Source: Endoryza sp044226045 (GTDB taxonomy: Bacteria; Bacteroidota; Bacteroidia; Chitinophagales; Chitinophagaceae). Taken from it: DNA of 64,000 bases. The stretch covers positions 1 through 64,000 of the forward strand of contig JBGAHR010000017.1 of assembly GCA_044226045.1 (NCBI GenBank). The letters are read 5' to 3'. How positions within the stretch are numbered: the first letter of the stretch is position 1; each line of letters starts with the position of its first letter. Positions 63,753 to 64,000 of this stretch are shown in pieces. Below the pieces are notes generated by a model, which did not search any database, was not told where the DNA came from, and saw only the letters and a list, made by a program, of their open reading frames with translations. The position numbers and the translations under genes are program-made.

Positions 63753-63892
63753 AGCAAGCAACTTAGCGTCCGAGACTATGACAACCCGGTCAGATTGTCT
63801 GCTGCTCTTTTCTTTTAGTAAGTTAGTTTATTATCGTGTGATAATATTTATCTCAAGATTCAACCCGGCAGCTGTCATCCACAATTCCTTAT

Positions 63893-63900
63893 TACTTTTG
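63893..63900 (+). promoter_or_regulatory. -7 element TACTTTTG
   Basis: Exact TAnnTTTG match, 16 nt before the ATG at 63917, in the divergent gap to the aspartyl protease gene. Confidence 0.6.
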
Positions 63901-63916
63901 TGGTTCAATTGTACTC

Positions 63917-64000
63917 ATGAATCTCAACGATCTTTACGATAAGGCCTTAAAATTATCATTCTTATCCATAGAAGAAGGAATATTCCTCTATCAGCAGGCT
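63917..64000 (+). CDS. mqnC: Start of a CofH/MqnC-like radical SAM protein (partial)
   Basis: Only 28 codons are in the window, beginning MNLNDLYDKALKL with FLSIEEGIFLYQQ. This resembles the N terminus of cyclic dehypoxanthine futalosine synthase (menaquinone by the futalosine route), whose helix before the radical SAM core has the same EEG-x-x-L-Y pattern; MqnE is the other option. Menaquinone would feed the Alternative Complex III of this window. The CxxxCxxC motif would lie beyond the edge. Confidence 0.5.
   Translation, partial: MNLNDLYDKALKLSFLSIEEGIFLYQQA

Overview
The window looks like chromosomal DNA of a member of the Bacteroidota, most likely close to the Chitinophagaceae. The grounds are an actABCDEF (Alternative Complex III) operon running into a caa3-type oxidase operon, a SusC-style TonB plug with CarboxypepD_reg domains, many signal peptides ending in Q, -7 elements of the form TAnnTTTG, and almost no Shine-Dalgarno sequences. 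No tRNA, rRNA, CRISPR array, insertion sequence or prophage was seen.

Layout. (1) 58-16502, minus strand: a respiratory super-operon. Alternative Complex III (actA-F) passes electrons from quinol to a cytochrome c oxidase (subunits II, I, III, III and IV, with haem O synthase). Past a terminator, a second unit holds a SCO copper chaperone, a CtaM/DUF420 assembly protein and a small membrane protein. (2) 16756-21565, plus strand: a small membrane protein overlapping purN, a CarboxypepD_reg protein and two beta-lactamase-fold serine hydrolases. (3) 21679-33408, minus strand: a tight seven-gene operon combining a Ser/Thr kinase, a PP2C phosphatase, an FHA protein, a protein with five AAA+ modules, zinc ribbons, a membrane protein and a secreted protein. 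It is my main candidate for an undescribed system. (4) 33676-47119: hypothetical proteins, a thioredoxin-like membrane protein, a nucleotide pyrophosphatase gene broken by a deletion, then a same-strand scavenging group of dipeptidase, APC permease, Ntn acylase, amidase and D-aminoacylase. (5) 47120-51550: two near-identical 21-residue micro-ORFs each followed by a hairpin, dense composite repeats, a secreted sugar-isomerase-like protein and a third serine hydrolase. (6) 51551-63752, minus strand: a giant alpha-2-macroglobulin with a built-in TonB plug, a fused alpha/beta E1 dehydrogenase, a 4-TM membrane protein, an active/inactive M16 peptidase pair and an aspartyl protease with a PDZ domain. 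(7) The right edge holds the start of a probable mqnC.

A second layer of information lies between the genes. Short word-like degenerate repeats with periods of about 6, 7, 8, 10 and 14 bp recur in fixed orders at gene 3' ends. They build a composite unit of about 185 bp at 47.9-48.25 kb, present in inverted orientation at 51.2-51.5 kb. The respiratory operons are free of them apart from one copy at the left edge.
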